DNA from: Raphanus sativus
Lineage: Eukaryota; Streptophyta; Magnoliopsida; Brassicales; Brassicaceae
Direction of reading: 5' to 3'
NCBI RefSeq assembly: GCF_000801105.2
Contig: NC_079515.1
Location: forward strand, 12,400,001-12,464,000
Length of the DNA: 64,000 nucleotides
This document shows positions 11,329 to 23,984 of the stretch, piece after piece. Below the pieces are notes generated by a model that was not told where the DNA came from, searched no databases, and was given only the letters and a program-made list of their open reading frames with translations. Each line of letters starts with the position of its first letter. The stretch's first letter is position 1. Made by a program: the position numbers and the translations under genes.

Positions 11329-11895
11329 TAGGAGTAGGCAAAATATCCGTAAATTTCGATTCGATCCGTTATTCGATCCAAAAAATCCAAATATCCATAA
11401 CTTAACGAATCGAAACAAATAATAAAATCCAATATCCATCAAAGATGAAGCAAACCACAAATATTAATATTTTTAGAAACGGATATCCGATCCGTTATAT
11501 ACATATATATATTTACACATGTTTATAAAATTATATAATATATATTTTTTATATCTTTATATAAGTTTTATAATGTTTTTATTCACTAAAATTAATTATT
11601 TAGTTATTAAAAATTTTGAAAGTATGTAATTTTAAAAAAATTGTAATAAAATATTATTATTTTATTTCATATTTTCTTCTTTTTCTTTTATTTTTATTTA
11701 TTTTTTAATTTTAATTATTTTTCTACGGATCGAATCAGATATCTGGCAAAAGTTCAGATATTCACGGATATCCGCAACATCGAATATCCGAAAAGTTACG
11801 GATCAGATTAAATCGAAAAATCGAATAATTGTAGAGAACGGATCAGATCACGGATATCCATAAAACTCTGGATATCCGCTTCGTGCCCACTCTTA
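11329..11895. mobile_element. Non-autonomous hAT element rich in GGATATCCG motifs (567 bp)
   Basis: Terminal inverted repeats are TAGGAGTAGGCA at the left and TGCCCACTCTTA at the right. The 8-bp direct duplication ACCACAAT flanks it at 11321-11328 and 11896-11903, as expected for hAT insertion. The subterminal regions carry many ATCCGATCCG and GGATATCCG units in opposing orientations around an AT-rich core. This resembles the SIMPLEHAT-type elements of Arabidopsis. There is no coding capacity. Confidence 0.85.
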
Positions 11896-12304
11896 ACCAC
11901 AATCTGCTTTTCAGAAATTCTAACGTAAAACGCTAAACCACAAAGAGATTAATTTCAATCTTGAAACCCAGAAAATATAGTCACGTTCTGTTACGTCAAT
12001 ATCTTTTCTTTTTTTTGGACAAAAATATGTACTGTTAAGTGAATATCATAATACTAGGTAGTTACCCGCGCCTTGCGCAGGATGAGATGGTTAGATCAGC
12101 AATTTTTCGAAAATATTAGAAAATATATATATATATATATATATAGTTTGGAATTGGGTTTTGTGTGTTTTTTTGTGTTTAATCTCGGTGGTGCTGATTT
12201 TACGGTATAGACGTCACTGAGATAGAAACATATGTAAATCCTTTACTTTAGTGACATGTAAAAATTTACTGGAATATAAGAGTAAACACAAAACATGTTA
12301 CCTG

Positions 12305-12434
12305 GCAACTGCGAAAGCATGTAATCATTTATTTTATCAACTTCATCATTTGTGGGAGTAAGAATGGGTCGATGTCTATACAAATCCTTAACTGTTGAGG
12401 TTTGAAAAGCTTGTCCATAAACCTCTTTTTCCAT
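12305..12434 (-). pseudogene. Helitron helicase (PIF1-like) C-terminal remnant
   Basis: The minus strand encodes DLYRHRPILTPTNDEVDKIN then DYMLSQLPG, matching the conserved RAIL-PTNEDVD-IN-YMLS--PGE block of the helicase domain of plant RepHel proteins. A GT follows LPG and the frame then leads to a stop. The orientation and its position 250 bp from the Helitron 3' terminus agree with descent from an autonomous Helitron. No Rep-domain motif was found upstream. Confidence 0.7.
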
Positions 12435-12892
12435 AGTCTCAATAGTTTATACATATCACCAGTGTGATTTATCTTACTCTGATTCATTTGCAAGAACTTG
12501 CATATAAAGATATAATTATTATTATACAATTTGATTTTCATATGAATGATTTTTGTATAATAACATACCTTCCTCATAGGTCATTGACTTCAAACATGTA
12601 AGGATTCCACAGAACTTGGTTGTATTCTTTGAACCATGTAAGAAGAACTGATTTTGTGTATAATATCTAATTCGAGTAAGATAAATATTATTATTATCTA
12701 ATCAAATTATATGTACGTAAATATTTGTGTAATCACACTCTTTGCATAGGTTCTATGTATAAATATTATAAATATATAATCAAATTCTTATGTATGTAAA
12801 TTTTTGTGTAATCAAACTTGTTCTATATTTCTTTATTTGTATCTTACTCTCGAACTCATTTTGTTTATCTCTCTATGGCTCTTTCTCTCTAT

Positions 12893-12906
12893 GGCTCTCT
12901 CTCTAT

Positions 12907-12977
<71 letters not shown>

Positions 12978-12978
12978 A
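12893..12978. repeat. (CT)n microsatellite
   Basis: CT dinucleotides run almost without a break across this stretch, preceded by several TCTATGGCT units at 12873-12910. Open frames here coding for Ser-Leu repeats are artefacts of the repeat. Confidence 0.95.
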
Positions 12979-13052
12979 CAGATTTTATCAGTATTGATGA
13001 GTGTTTAAAAAAATAAGATTAAGATTTTAACATATTTTTATTTTAAACATAC

Positions 13053-13092
13053 GAATCGTATTAATGCCCGCACACGGGCATTAATACGATTC
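13053..13092. repeat. 40-bp perfect palindrome with a 4-base loop
   Basis: GAATCGTATTAATGCCCG at 13053-13070 is followed by CACA and then its exact reverse complement at 13075-13092. The CCCG-CACA-CGGG centre resembles a Helitron 3' hairpin, but no CTRR follows on either side at the proper distance. It could form a very stable hairpin or cruciform. Confidence 0.9.
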
Positions 13093-13328
13093 TTATGTTT
13101 TATGTATAAATATTATTAATATCTAATCAAATGTTTGATGTATTATTAAAACTAAATTTGTTCTTCAGATGTTTTATGTATTATTAATATAAATATGTAT
13201 TATTCAAATACGATTCATATGTTTTATGTATTACTAAAACTAAATTTGTTCTCCATTCAGTCTTTGTGGTTCAAAACTATAAGCATTTTAGACATTACTT
13301 AATTCAATATAGTTTGAGGTTTAAATTA

Positions 13329-13330
<2 letters not shown>

Positions 13331-13420
<90 letters not shown>
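13331..13420. repeat. (CT)n microsatellite
   Basis: About 45 uninterrupted CT units, the longest of three CT tracts inside the large Helitron. Confidence 0.95.
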
Positions 13421-13423
<3 letters not shown>

Positions 13424-13887
13424 TATCCCCCTCATCGTAAACCCTTTTTTTTAGAAATATAAAAATGTAAACATTCTTTTAATTCATCGATTATCTTTTA
13501 ACTACCACAATTTTGTTTTATATGGGAATGTTTCCTAGTTTAATATTTTATCATGAATTTTCTTGGGTGAATTACCAACTAATCATAGTTTGCCAATTAA
13601 TGTACAGTTTTATAAAATTTAAATAATAAAATAATAATAATTTGTGTTAAGTTTTAAAATAAATGAAAAATATTAGTAGCTGCCAAAAAGATGAATTTTT
13701 TTAACAATTTTAAAACCGTCACAAAAGAGTAAATCATAAAAATTAAACACTATACCCTAAACCCTTGGACAAAACTTAAATCCTTGGTAAAAATCCAAAC
13801 ACTAAACCCTAAATTCTTGGATATACCCTAAACCCTTGGGTAAATCTTAAACACTAAACTGTAAAATCTTGGATATACCCTAAACAC

Positions 13888-13891
<4 letters not shown>

Positions 13892-13933
<42 letters not shown>
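13892..13933. repeat. (CT)n microsatellite ending at the gap
   Basis: Twenty-one or so CT units run directly into the N block, so the true length is unknown. Long CT tracts probably caused the assembly break. Confidence 0.9.
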
Positions 13934-13934
<1 letters not shown>

Positions 13935-14034
13935 NNNNNNNNNNNNNNNNNNNNNNNNNNNNNNNNNNNNNNNNNNNNNNNNNNNNNNNNNNNNNNNNNN
14001 NNNNNNNNNNNNNNNNNNNNNNNNNNNNNNNNNN
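13935..14034. other. Assembly gap, 100 N
   Basis: Exactly 100 undetermined bases, a conventional placeholder for a gap of unknown size. Any frame running across it is meaningless. Confidence 0.98.
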
Positions 14035-15665
14035 ATTAATGTACAATTTTTTTTAAATATAATAAATAAAATAATAATAATTTGTGTTAAGTTTTAAAAA
14101 TAAAAGAAAAATATTATTAGCTGCAAAAAGATGAAATTTTTTAACAATTTTAAAACCGTCACAAAAAATTAAATCATAAACACTAAACATTATACCCTAA
14201 AAATTTATAATTTTTTAACTGATTCAAATAAATGCAAACAACTTTACATGCACAACGTCCTCTTATGTATTAAACAAACATATGTGTTTTACAGAATCTG
14301 CTCGATATTATTATAATGCAATGTGATCTAAGCCAATGAAGTAGTTAAACAAATGTGTTTTCTTGCACTGTACGTCTATTTAGCTTCTTTCTATAACCTT
14401 ACTTGACAAAAAAGAGAAAATAACCCTTTTATTAGTTGAAGCTGTTGTTTCGGTTATTCAACTTCCGCGAAGAAGACACACATACTTCTTTATTTTTTGC
14501 TTCAAAGAATTCATACAACATATAACTTACATACATGAAACATCAGTGTGCACAAATAACCAAACTATAGAATACAAAAAAATACATGACAGTCTATCAA
14601 ACTTGATTATAATGTTATTGCTTCGTTCAATCCAATTTTGGCTATGCAGAGAAGCAAATGACTCTGAATATTACTTACATAAAAACTATTATTATACCAT
14701 AGCAGCAAATGTTTGATCACAATGCAAGACTTCCTTTGAATGCAAGACTTCCTTTGAATAGCAGCAAATCACCATAGCAGCAATTGTTTCACCCACTTGT
14801 CTTGTCAAAATACACGACTTCCTTTGAATGTTTGATCACAACTTGATTACTAACGTAATGCTTGCGAGAAACAGGGATATAAACATCAGCTCCACGAGCA
14901 GCTCGGTTCTACAAAAACATGAAAAATGTAGATAATTATGGTCGACCTATAGAACAACAAAAAATAAGTGTAGCGACTATGAAAGACATAAAGTTTATTC
15001 TTCGTAAACGTATCAAATCTTTTCTTTCTCTCTCTCAATCTTCCATAGTTACTCGGGACTGATGTTGGCTCGTCCCTTAGCTCTCCCTTAGCTCTCCGTG
15101 TTTGCTCGTCCCTTAGCTCTCCCTGTTTGCAAACGGCAAACTCATCCGATTTGGCCTTCGCAACTGAAGTTCAAGCCAGTTGTATGTTCTCCCTAACTTT
15201 TGTCCTCCTCGTCTACGCTAAGGGCTGCCTCATCGATCTCGAGGTCAAGAACACGCGACAGAAGACGGCAAGACTCGAAGGGAGAGAACGATGACTCGGA
15301 TCCTTCCATCGTCGAGAGGTAATGCTTCAAAGTGTTTCTGCTTCGTGGTGGTGAGTTTCGTACAATTTTATCCACATGCTGAGAAGGGGATTCAAACCAT
15401 AAGTTGGAAATGTAGTTGTTTCTAAATGTTTAACGACAACGCAGCACAAAACGAATGAACAAACAAACAGTTCGCGCATGAATGAAAAAAAATTGGTTAC
15501 GTTTCTTGTAATGGAACCAAATAAGGAAACAAAGCAAAGAATTAAATGATCCGTTTTTCTTAAACTCTCTCACAGAGTGACACGTGGATCCGAACCTTCT
15601 CATACATTCTCACCAAAATCGTTTAAGGAAAACCTTAAAAATGCTTCTCCTTTAATATATAGGGA

Positions 15666-16686
15666 TCATAGAGTCAAGGCATAAATTACCAGAAATTATA
15701 GAATAACGTTTTTTATTTTAATCAAGATTTTATTTGTTTTATTGACTCAACACAGTTAAAATATAGGCATAGTTTCTTTTTGACTCAAGAAATAATAAAT
15801 TATTTTAAGCAAAAAAAAAAGGAAACAATAAATTATAAGTATTACTTGGCCGCAGAAATTGAGCAATAAGCTGGTAAAAAGAGGAAGAAACCAAACGTCA
15901 ATACAAATACTAATTTAAATTTAGTAACGTTAATTTTTCTTAACGACTTAACTTTGACGAAACAAAATCAAAATCCGTCAAATAGCTCGTCCTCTTGGTC
16001 GCTTAGTATTCATATGCTTCTTTCTGCAAACTATGTTTGATTAATAATTTAATATCAAGTTTCTCCAAAAAAAATTAATTCATAACTAATGTTTGAGTTA
16101 CTGCTAATTCTTTTGGCAAAGTGAGATAATTAGCAGAAGCAAAAAAAAAAAGAAGAAGGAAAAGTGAAGAACAAGTGGTCCCTCTCTGTCTCGGTCGATC
16201 ATCTTTTGAAAATCGACGTTCAGTAACTTTGGATTCCCGAGAAAACGATGGAAAAACAGAGGGAAAACTAATTCGGAGTTCACTTTTATGCACCGAACTG
16301 AGTTCGACACCATTTTCATTTTCCCGAGAAATCAAGAAATCATGATACGTAAAATTTGGTGTTTTCATTCATAGCAATTAGCAAGCAAGCACACACATGT
16401 TTTTAAATCTCAGAGATCCAAAAATGGGTGAAGAAGAACAGAGACAGAGATAGAAACCGAACCTGTGATGTATCATAGAGAAGCTCTTGAATCTATGAAG
16501 GGGGTCAGATCTGGAGATATGTCGAGAATCGTGTGTGTGTGTGTATGTGTTCCTCCCCAAGCTTTCTTCTAAATGTGAAATGAAACAAGAAGAGGAAGGA
16601 TATAAGATAAAAGAGAGAAATGTGAAAACGAAAAGAGAATGGTTTCAGGTTTCTTTCCTTTAAGAAAACAATATTCATAACTTATA
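15666..16686. other. Unrecognised sequence between two Helitrons
   Basis: Minus-strand frames at 16075-16368 (97 aa) and 16378-16560 (60 aa) are open but match nothing that I know. The text from 16060 to 16640 is less AT-rich and could be a captured 5' gene piece or a promoter. No domain is visible. Confidence 0.35.
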
Positions 16687-17348
16687 TTAGACTTTGACGA
16701 GCGTCTCCGCACGAATATATATTTTAAAAATATATTGTTATTTATTTTTCATTTCACTATTATATATCATATATGTGTCATCGTATAATTAATCATACTT
16801 AATATGTATTATCATATAAATGATCATATAATTAATAGTATTTTATATAACTATCATATAAATAATCACATATATTATTTAAAAATTTAATGTAATATAT
16901 AAAAACCGTAATTTAAGTTAGTGTTTGAAATTGGGTTTTGTATTTTTTTTGTTATGTATATTAAAAATATTTTTATTATGGTTATTGGAAAATATTTTAG
17001 TAAAAATCACTTTCTGAATGTATGTATATTTTGAATTAATTTTTGATAAAAATCAATTTAATTATTATTTTGATTTGAAATATGTATATAGAGTTTAATT
17101 TTGTTTAGTGATTATTTTAGACAAAAGATACTTTAAATAATTAGATTGAATCATTTTTCGTATATTTTAAAATTTACTAAAATAGATAGTTTCTCATAAT
17201 ATAATAGACTTCCAATTTTCTTAATAAGATAAATCTATTATTATTATTTTAATATATTTATATTTATGTCTCTACAACATTATATTTTTATACTCTTGTT
17301 TATGTTTTAAAACAATTTCCGAGAATACTTCGATTTTAATAATATAGA
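16687..17348 (-). mobile_element. Non-autonomous Helitron (662 bp)
   Basis: The minus-strand 3' end is CTAA at 16690-16687, preceded by an imperfect hairpin around CGTGCGGAGACGCTCG, with host A at 16686. The 5' end at 17348 reads TCTATATTATTAAAATCGAA, with the expected host base beyond it (T at 17349). The hairpin has one mismatched pair. There is no coding capacity. Confidence 0.75.
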
Positions 17349-17349
17349 T

Positions 17350-18595
17350 ACAAACCTACAGTATAGATACATACATACCACAACTTTGCTTTGCTTTTTT
17401 TTCGCTCAGTTTTATTATTAGTTCTTTATGTTGCTTTCCGCTACGTTCTCTCATATCTTTCGTAAGAAATGATGTAATTTAAAGAAAAAACAAATTGATC
17501 AAAAAAAAAAAACAAAAAAAAACCTGATATGTACTTTAAAAATAAAAACGAATATAAAGGGCACGATTTGTCGTAAAAGCACAAAATATTTTGTAGAAAA
17601 TTTAACCAAGTGATCAGTTCAAAAAAAAAATTAACCAAGTGATTCATAATTCCGAAGGTGTACTTTGATTTGGTGACAAAAAAACTATAACTCGAAGTAA
17701 TGATATGTTAATAAAGTCTTAACTATGTAATTAATTTACCAAAAACCATTAAAATATTAGGGCAGACTTCATTTTTATTCGGATTTGTTCATAATGTAAT
17801 TGCATTATTGTTGGTATACGTGAACGTGGTCTATGAATCTGTGATTTCAACTGGCTTTGCATGTTCATTAGTGCTGTTATTTTTTCTCGATGATTCAGCC
17901 TGTGATATGTTCTCTTCCTCCCAAATTTCTTCTTATTTGAAACATAATAATTTTCATTAACTAATAAATTTCACTTCTATTTAGAAAAAGTAATTGGATC
18001 TAATCAAGAAAACACTCATCTCCTATATATACTTCCTCTCTGCATCCTCTATAATATTTTTTTGTCTTAGATTTGTATTACCGGCCAATGGTGTGGGCTT
18101 ACATAATCACTGTCAGTCCAACTTTTATGTTCTGTTATTTTTAAGCTTCATATCTTTTGTGTAAGCTTTAAGTATATTTGATTGTAGATATAGGTCTACT
18201 GCTTCAGATCTTTTTAATAGAGTTGAGGTTTGTTGGCGGTGGCTATATCAGAGTCGTTTCTTTTGATCAAACTTTGTGCATCTCTTTCAAAAGTGAAAGT
18301 TTCTATTGGCGCTTTTATAAATCTTTCATTTCATTTCTTTATTCTGGATGTGCTTGTGGTTTGCTTTTAGTAGTTGATTCTTGATATTGTTAGTTACAGG
18401 TCTGATATCCGCCATATTTTCACATACAAAGCTATTGAGAACAAAAGTGTTTTTTTTTTTGAAACACAGAACAAAAGTGTTTATTTTTAGAAAAACAGAG
18501 CACATTTCCTTGTTAAAAACTATCAAGTCCTCTTTGAAACCATTGTTAGACATGGATTCTGAACATGCCTATCAATCATTTTAACCAGCTGTGTT
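17350..18595. other. No gene recognised
   Basis: A/T-rich sequence with short frames only (largest about 75 aa at 18326-18553, minus), none of which resembles a known protein. 18420-18480 has an imperfect local repeat of GAACAAAAGTGTTT. Confidence 0.4.
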
Positions 18596-18599
18596 GCAG

Positions 18600-18962
18600 A
18601 ACAGGTTGAGCAATGAGCATCATGCCATCAATTGTTTCCTTCTCCAAATGAAGTGATGAGTCACTTGGAAGCTATATCACAAAAGAAAGAGCTTCACAAT
18701 CGACACCATGGTATCTTGCCATCAACAAGTGAATCGAGAGAGCAGGAGTTCTCGTGTCAAGTCCGACCAAACCTCTTGTGAAGTAACTACATTCAAAAAA
18801 GAGATGTTCTCTGATTTCTGACTGATGTTGACACATGATGCATCGTGGATCAATTCCAGCATTCTATCCGGAGGAGATAATATGTTGTGCATTTTAGCCA
18901 TGCCATAAAAGCATATTCTGGTGTATAGAGGGAAAACCAAACTCTGGAATGCTAACTCCCCA
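18600..18962 (-). mobile_element. LINE relic, zf-RVT region
   Basis: The minus strand gives VFPLYTRICFYGMAKMHNIL then SPPDRMLELIHDASCVN and, after a break, TSQEVWSDLTRELL. This is the plan of the zinc-binding reverse-transcriptase C-terminal domain (zf-RVT) of plant LINEs: R-R-L-T-DRM ... DASCVLC ... E-RDHLFF-C-YS-EVW. The metal-binding cysteines are mostly lost and stops are present. Confidence 0.6.
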
Positions 18963-18969
18963 GCATGCT

Positions 18970-21090
18970 GAGCTCATGAGTAGAGACCACGTATGTCGAG
19001 TGCTAAGGTTTGGTTTAAATACCTCTATACTTTGCTGCCATAACGCCACATCCTCCCTCATAGACAGCTTGTTTATTTTTCTTTATTCATGTTATTTGGA
19101 CTTTCGATCCTGGTATGCATGAATCCTTTACATTTAATGCACTTGAGCTATTTTCTCCTTGTCATCAAGCCCTATGTCTATTTACGTATTTTATTTCATT
19201 TGTGGTGCAAAAATAATCATTTTTTTGTTTTTCAAAAAATAATCATTTTCTAATTAGATCGCCCATTTTGAAAATGTTCAAAAATTACATACACTTGATT
19301 GCTGAATAATTTAATAAATAGTCAAAGCACATTTTAATACTAACATATATAGTTAAATGACTCTTTTAATATGCTCTATCCACAATCATACTATCGGAAT
19401 GGGAACTGTTGTATATATTCTAGCTCCTTATATATATATATATATATATAGATTTTGGAAATTTTATTTAAGAAAATTGGATTTTTGTATTTTAATAAAT
19501 TTTATATTTATTTAATAATAATACATTGTAACTTTCAAAAAATAATTTTATTTATTAACATACTATTGGTTTAACTCTACTGAAAGTTGATATTCACATA
19601 AATAACGCATTTAAGATATAGAATTCATATATGTTTAAATATTTGTGAACAATTTAAAAATGTTATCTTTGTAAAATGGAAAGAAGATATGTCATGGTGT
19701 GCTATATATTATTTTCTAATGTATATGGCTGCTAACTGAATGCTTCAACCACCAAAGATGAATAAGTTTTGGCCAAAAACTACCCAAAAAGTTCTAAACC
19801 ACATATCTACAATTAGATTCTCTCCATCTCTGAAAAAAAAAATTCTATAATACTCATGCTTATTAAAAATATAATAAATATATTTATTATTTAATTTAAT
19901 TATATAATTTTTAATAATTATCAACCAATCATATTTAATAAATTTAAATATTCTGAGTTAGTGTTTTTAATATACATAAGTACCTTAAACATAGAAAATA
20001 TATCTTTATAAAACAATAAAAATCTAGAAAATCTTATTTTCGAAAATAGAAGGAGTTATATAATAAACAGTCATAATCAATGATCGAGTAGTTGAAATTT
20101 TGTTTTGAAACAAATCTAAAGTTATATTCATTAAAAATTGTACATTTCAGCATGAAGTAGAATTTCCCAAACACACAATTAATTTATAAGTATGAGACTT
20201 AAACTAGAAAATATTATCCTAAAATGAAACCATCATCTATAGTCTAACATTGAAGAGAAACTAATAAAATATCACTAGGCTTTGAGATCAAAAACTGAAT
20301 TAAAATGTCATATAAATGACAATATAAGAATTAGTAAAACAGGAGACATGATCAACGAGCGGCCAAGAAAACTTAATGGTGTAGTTGTGGGTGCTTCTCT
20401 TTCTACCACACTAAGAAGATGGATGATTATGCATATCACACCCACTTGTTCTTAATTTTGTATTCTAAATATTGTATTTTAAAATCGTGTGGATTTGTTT
20501 TGCCCAAATTTATTTTTCTATACTAAAATAGCCTGTTTATTTTAGATTTAACAAAATTGCGTGATGCAGAAAATAAACGCTTCAGCATGCATTGGCGTCC
20601 ACGTAAGTCCTTCTCAAGTCTTAAAGACAAGGTTCTTCTTGAACGGTCCATAATAACTAAAACAAAATAATTAAAAGAGAAATATTCTTGTTAAAGTATG
20701 GATGGATCGATTGATCTTAGATGGCTACTCCCACAATTTTAAAATCCAACTAAAAGTAAACTTGGGTCTTTTTTTGTGAACATTATATTTTTTGTTGTAG
20801 TCACATCGAATCTTTATCTACTGGTAGGGAAATTTTTCAGTTATTTGTGTTCTTTAAACTAGAGATAAATATTTTCTGGAGTTCGTTTTTCTACCTTTGA
20901 TGCAATATTCACTTGATATGATAAATCCGGGTTTCACCCGTAACGCCTGGCTAACTTGGAGACGACAGGCCCCTCATCTCACCAAGATGTTAAAACAATA
21001 TCACAAAAATGTTTTTTTTACACAAAAAATATCTCTTAACCACATAAAAAAACAATATCTCTTACACAAAAAATGTTAAAAACAATATCT
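18970..21090. other. AT-rich intergenic DNA with a (TA)n tract
   Basis: No gene recognised. A TA dinucleotide run lies at about 19431-19450. A GC-richer patch at 20925-20990 (around ATCCGGGTTTCACCCGTAAC) contains a small hairpin, GGGTTTCACCC, of unknown meaning. Confidence 0.45.
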
Positions 21091-21099
21091 TTTAACCAC

Positions 21100-21265
21100 A
21101 TAGTGGTGGACTAGTGGCCTCGAGAGAGTTTCGGTCTCAATATAGACCCGACTTTAAAACTCCGTGTGACTATTTCGGTTAGCGTTAAATCGCAAGAATA
21201 CGTGGAGTATCGTAGACTTTATGGAATGAGGTGGTCGTGGAATGAGTTGGTTGGCCACCTCAGTC
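21100..21265 (+). mobile_element. Possible SINE or tRNA-like repeat
   Basis: The segment begins TAGTGGTGGACTAGTGGC, resembling a pol III A box, and then GAGTTTCGGTCTC, a weak B-box match. It is GC-richer than its flanks and followed by an A-rich run near 21285. No target duplication was found. Low confidence. Confidence 0.35.
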
Positions 21266-21798
21266 ATCAGATCTCCACAGTTATCAAAAAAAAATATCTC
21301 ACAAAGATATTAATAAAAACAATAATCGCTATTTAGTACAAATGCTTTCATGTAAGACCACCACATACCATAGATAAAATATCCGACCCAGAATCTAAGT
21401 CGTCCACACATAGAGTTTACTCACAGTGAAATCGAACCAGCACATTGTGCCACTACACACAAGTCATATTTGTAACGTCAATTGCTTATTAATTCATCGT
21501 TTATTAACAAGAAAAAATCAATGATAATCCTACTAATGAATAGTGATGGAACGTGCTAAAGGTTATGATGGTGAGTTTGTATAGTCCAAAAGCAATAAGA
21601 TTCGCGTGCTTATTATTTGTGTTTATGTTTGAGTTTACCTTTCTTTATTTTACCACTCCATCTCCATGGGTACCAAATCTCATGCGCTTATATAGTGCGA
21701 ATTGCATTTATATTTTCTATAAATAAAAACATTCTTACGCTTCGAAGGTTTTCAACCGCCTTTCGAATGTTTTTAACCGCCTCGTACCCTACCGCAGT

Positions 21799-22410
21799 TA
21801 AGGGCACGACTGGTTTCCCCGTTACCACCCACAAACGCAGCTTTTGTGGTTCGGAGTAGTTGTTGACATTTCGAAACAATCATAGAAAACGCTATAAATC
21901 GCTTCAAACCGCTTCAAACCGCTCCGAACCTCTTAAACTCAAAAGCTGGTTCCAGCTAGCGTTTGCGGTTGCGGGATGATAATTTTTTTTCTTTAAAAAC
22001 AAAATAAATAAAAATAATACTAAAAATATCTAATAAAACTTTAAATTGAAATAACAGAAATTGTAAAATGTATACATATTGTATTTTAATTTATATTATA
22101 AATTTAAAACCAAAATATTTTCTATAAATTTTTCAAATTTAATAATATGATTTTATAAATATAAATTTTATATTTATTATATTTTTAATTTTAATACTTT
22201 TTATAAATATATAAATGTAAATATTGTTAATTTATTATTTAACAGATGTTGCGATTGGTAGTTTACCAGTCATAAGAGTCCCGCAAACGTAACAATTTTT
22301 AACCGCTGTACCAGTTATACAAATCTCTAGAAAACGCTTAAAACCGCAACCATCAGCACCCGCAAACTCCCGCAACCGCAACCGCTGCGGTTAAACCAGT
22401 CATGCCCTAA
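21799..22410. mobile_element. hAT-like MITE with CCGCAACCGC-rich ends
   Basis: Ends are TAAGGGCACGACTGGTTTC at the left and AAACCAGTCATGCCCTAA at the right, an imperfect inverted repeat. Subterminal parts are rich in GCAACCGC and GCTTAAAACCGC units flanking a very A/T-rich core. A diverged copy lies at about 53880-54442. I could not find a matching target duplication, so superfamily assignment rests on general appearance. Confidence 0.65.
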
Positions 22411-22670
22411 TAGTAACAAAAATCTCTATATATACCATATATCTATACATTTTTATAACTGTCAGAACCGCACCACAATTGGACCGCTTGTTCCACACCG
22501 CTCAATCCGTAGATACCATTCAAAACTTTAAAAGATTATTTTTGGGTGGTGGCTATTTTTTTTTAATTTTTTTTTCTAGTTTGGGTGGTTCATTTGCCAA
22601 GATATACATAATCATGTAAACAAAAATATACTTAAAATTTAGTCTCTGAATTTCTTTTTTGAGCTAACAA

Positions 22671-22700
22671 TCTATACTACTAAAACAAGATACACTTCGT
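22671..22700 (+). mobile_element. Helitron 5' terminus, plus strand
   Basis: TCTATACTACTAAAACAAGA preceded by host A is a typical Helitron 5' end. The matching 3' end is not clear: a CTAA followed by T near 23600 lacks a good hairpin before it. The element may have lost its terminus. Confidence 0.55.
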
Positions 22701-23984
22701 TTTTTCCACTAATTATTTCTATCTGTTTGTCTAACCGCACCTTTCATTAAGCGTAATTTAGATGTTTTAAGCCATTTTGTTTTCTTCCCTAATTTTGCTG
22801 TTTGATACTATATCGTTTAGCTTAAACTATTTTAATTGTGTCTAATTAAAGCATGTTTTCCTAATTCTAATTCGTTCCACAAACTTGTATATGAAACCAC
22901 AAAATGGATTAGAATCATAACCCATAAATTAAATTAGACAACTTCGATGAAAATCAAAAAACCTAAATCCCGGACCATTTTCCTGTTTTTATACTCTTTT
23001 TACTCTTAGATTGAATTTATTAAAAATGATATGTTATACTCGTTTTACTCTTAGATTGAATTTATTAGAAATGATATGTTACTAACTAAATAACACTATG
23101 AATGTCTAATAAATAAACAAGTAATTTCTTCCATCTAATCCCACAATGCGAACATTTCATACAAATTTGAGAAAAAAAGAACATTTCATACAAATAAAGT
23201 CATTTTTCCACTCAATCTCTAAATTTGCACATTTTATAATAGATAATAACGCAATCCCTAAACTGTTTACATTATCTTTATAAAACCATGATTTTCATAT
23301 ATTCTTAACAATACTAACTGATTTGATTATTCGTTTTTAGATAGTTTAGTTGAATTTTATCTTAAAAAATTCTGATTTCATATAATCCTAACAATATTAA
23401 CATTATTATATCATTCTTTAAAAAAAAAATAGATTATAGTTATTTTACATTTTGTCTTAACGTTTTCATGTTTTCATATTTAAATTAGTTACGTAATACA
23501 ATTTCGAAGTTAAGTTATATTTCAAATATATTACATGGAACCTTCCATAGTTCTTATATTATTATGAAACTTGGGCGAGGGTTGATGTATTAACTAATGT
23601 TTATATGCAAAATTCCATATATGCGTATAGCATATATTACATACACAGTCGATTTTCTAAGTATATATAATTATTTAGTGTACTTAAATGCAAATATCAC
23701 TATTTACAAAAGATAATCTCTCTATTAATTTTCTGAATTTTAATTAAGCCGCACGTATATGTTACAAAGATAGATTGCACAAATATTATCTTAAGTATAA
23801 ATGATGTTTTTGGAAATACACATTCACAAATATTCGAAACTACCTGAAATATTTAACAATAAATTTTAGGATTCACAAGTATTTTATTAAGCTTCTCTTA
23901 TAAATATAACCAGTTACATCGACATAAACTCACAACCATTTCGGGCCAGAAAAAAACACTATAAATTATCTTTTGCCTTTCACG

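Larger units (their letters stand above)
13612..14205. repeat. Imperfect direct repeat on both sides of the assembly gap
   Basis: Sequence at 13612-13765 (AATAATAATTTGTGTTAAG, then AAAAATATTAGTAGCTGC, AACAATTTTAAAACCGTC and ACACTATACCCTAAA) recurs with small changes at 14050-14205. The repeat has the AAACCCTAA-type units of the telomere-like-repeat family. It could be a true tandem duplication or two alleles joined wrongly at the gap. Confidence 0.8.
12054..15665 (-). mobile_element. Large decayed Helitron with helicase relic
   Basis: The minus-strand 3' terminus is at 12054: CCTGCGCAAGGCGCGGG hairpin, then a spacer and CTAG, with host A at 12053. The likely 5' terminus is at 15665, reading TCCCTATATATTAAAGGAG on the minus strand and preceded by A. 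The 3.6 kb between them includes a Helitron helicase remnant near the 3' end, as expected from the Rep-helicase order, three CT microsatellites and an assembly gap. Pairing of these two ends as one element is inference; nested insertions or a wrong join at the gap could change it. Confidence 0.6.

Noticed and set aside
12790..13454. ORFs coding for long Ser-Leu repeats
   Set aside because: They are translations of CT microsatellites.
13828..14046. Minus-strand ORF across the N block
   Set aside because: It runs through undetermined bases and a CT repeat, so it is not a real frame.
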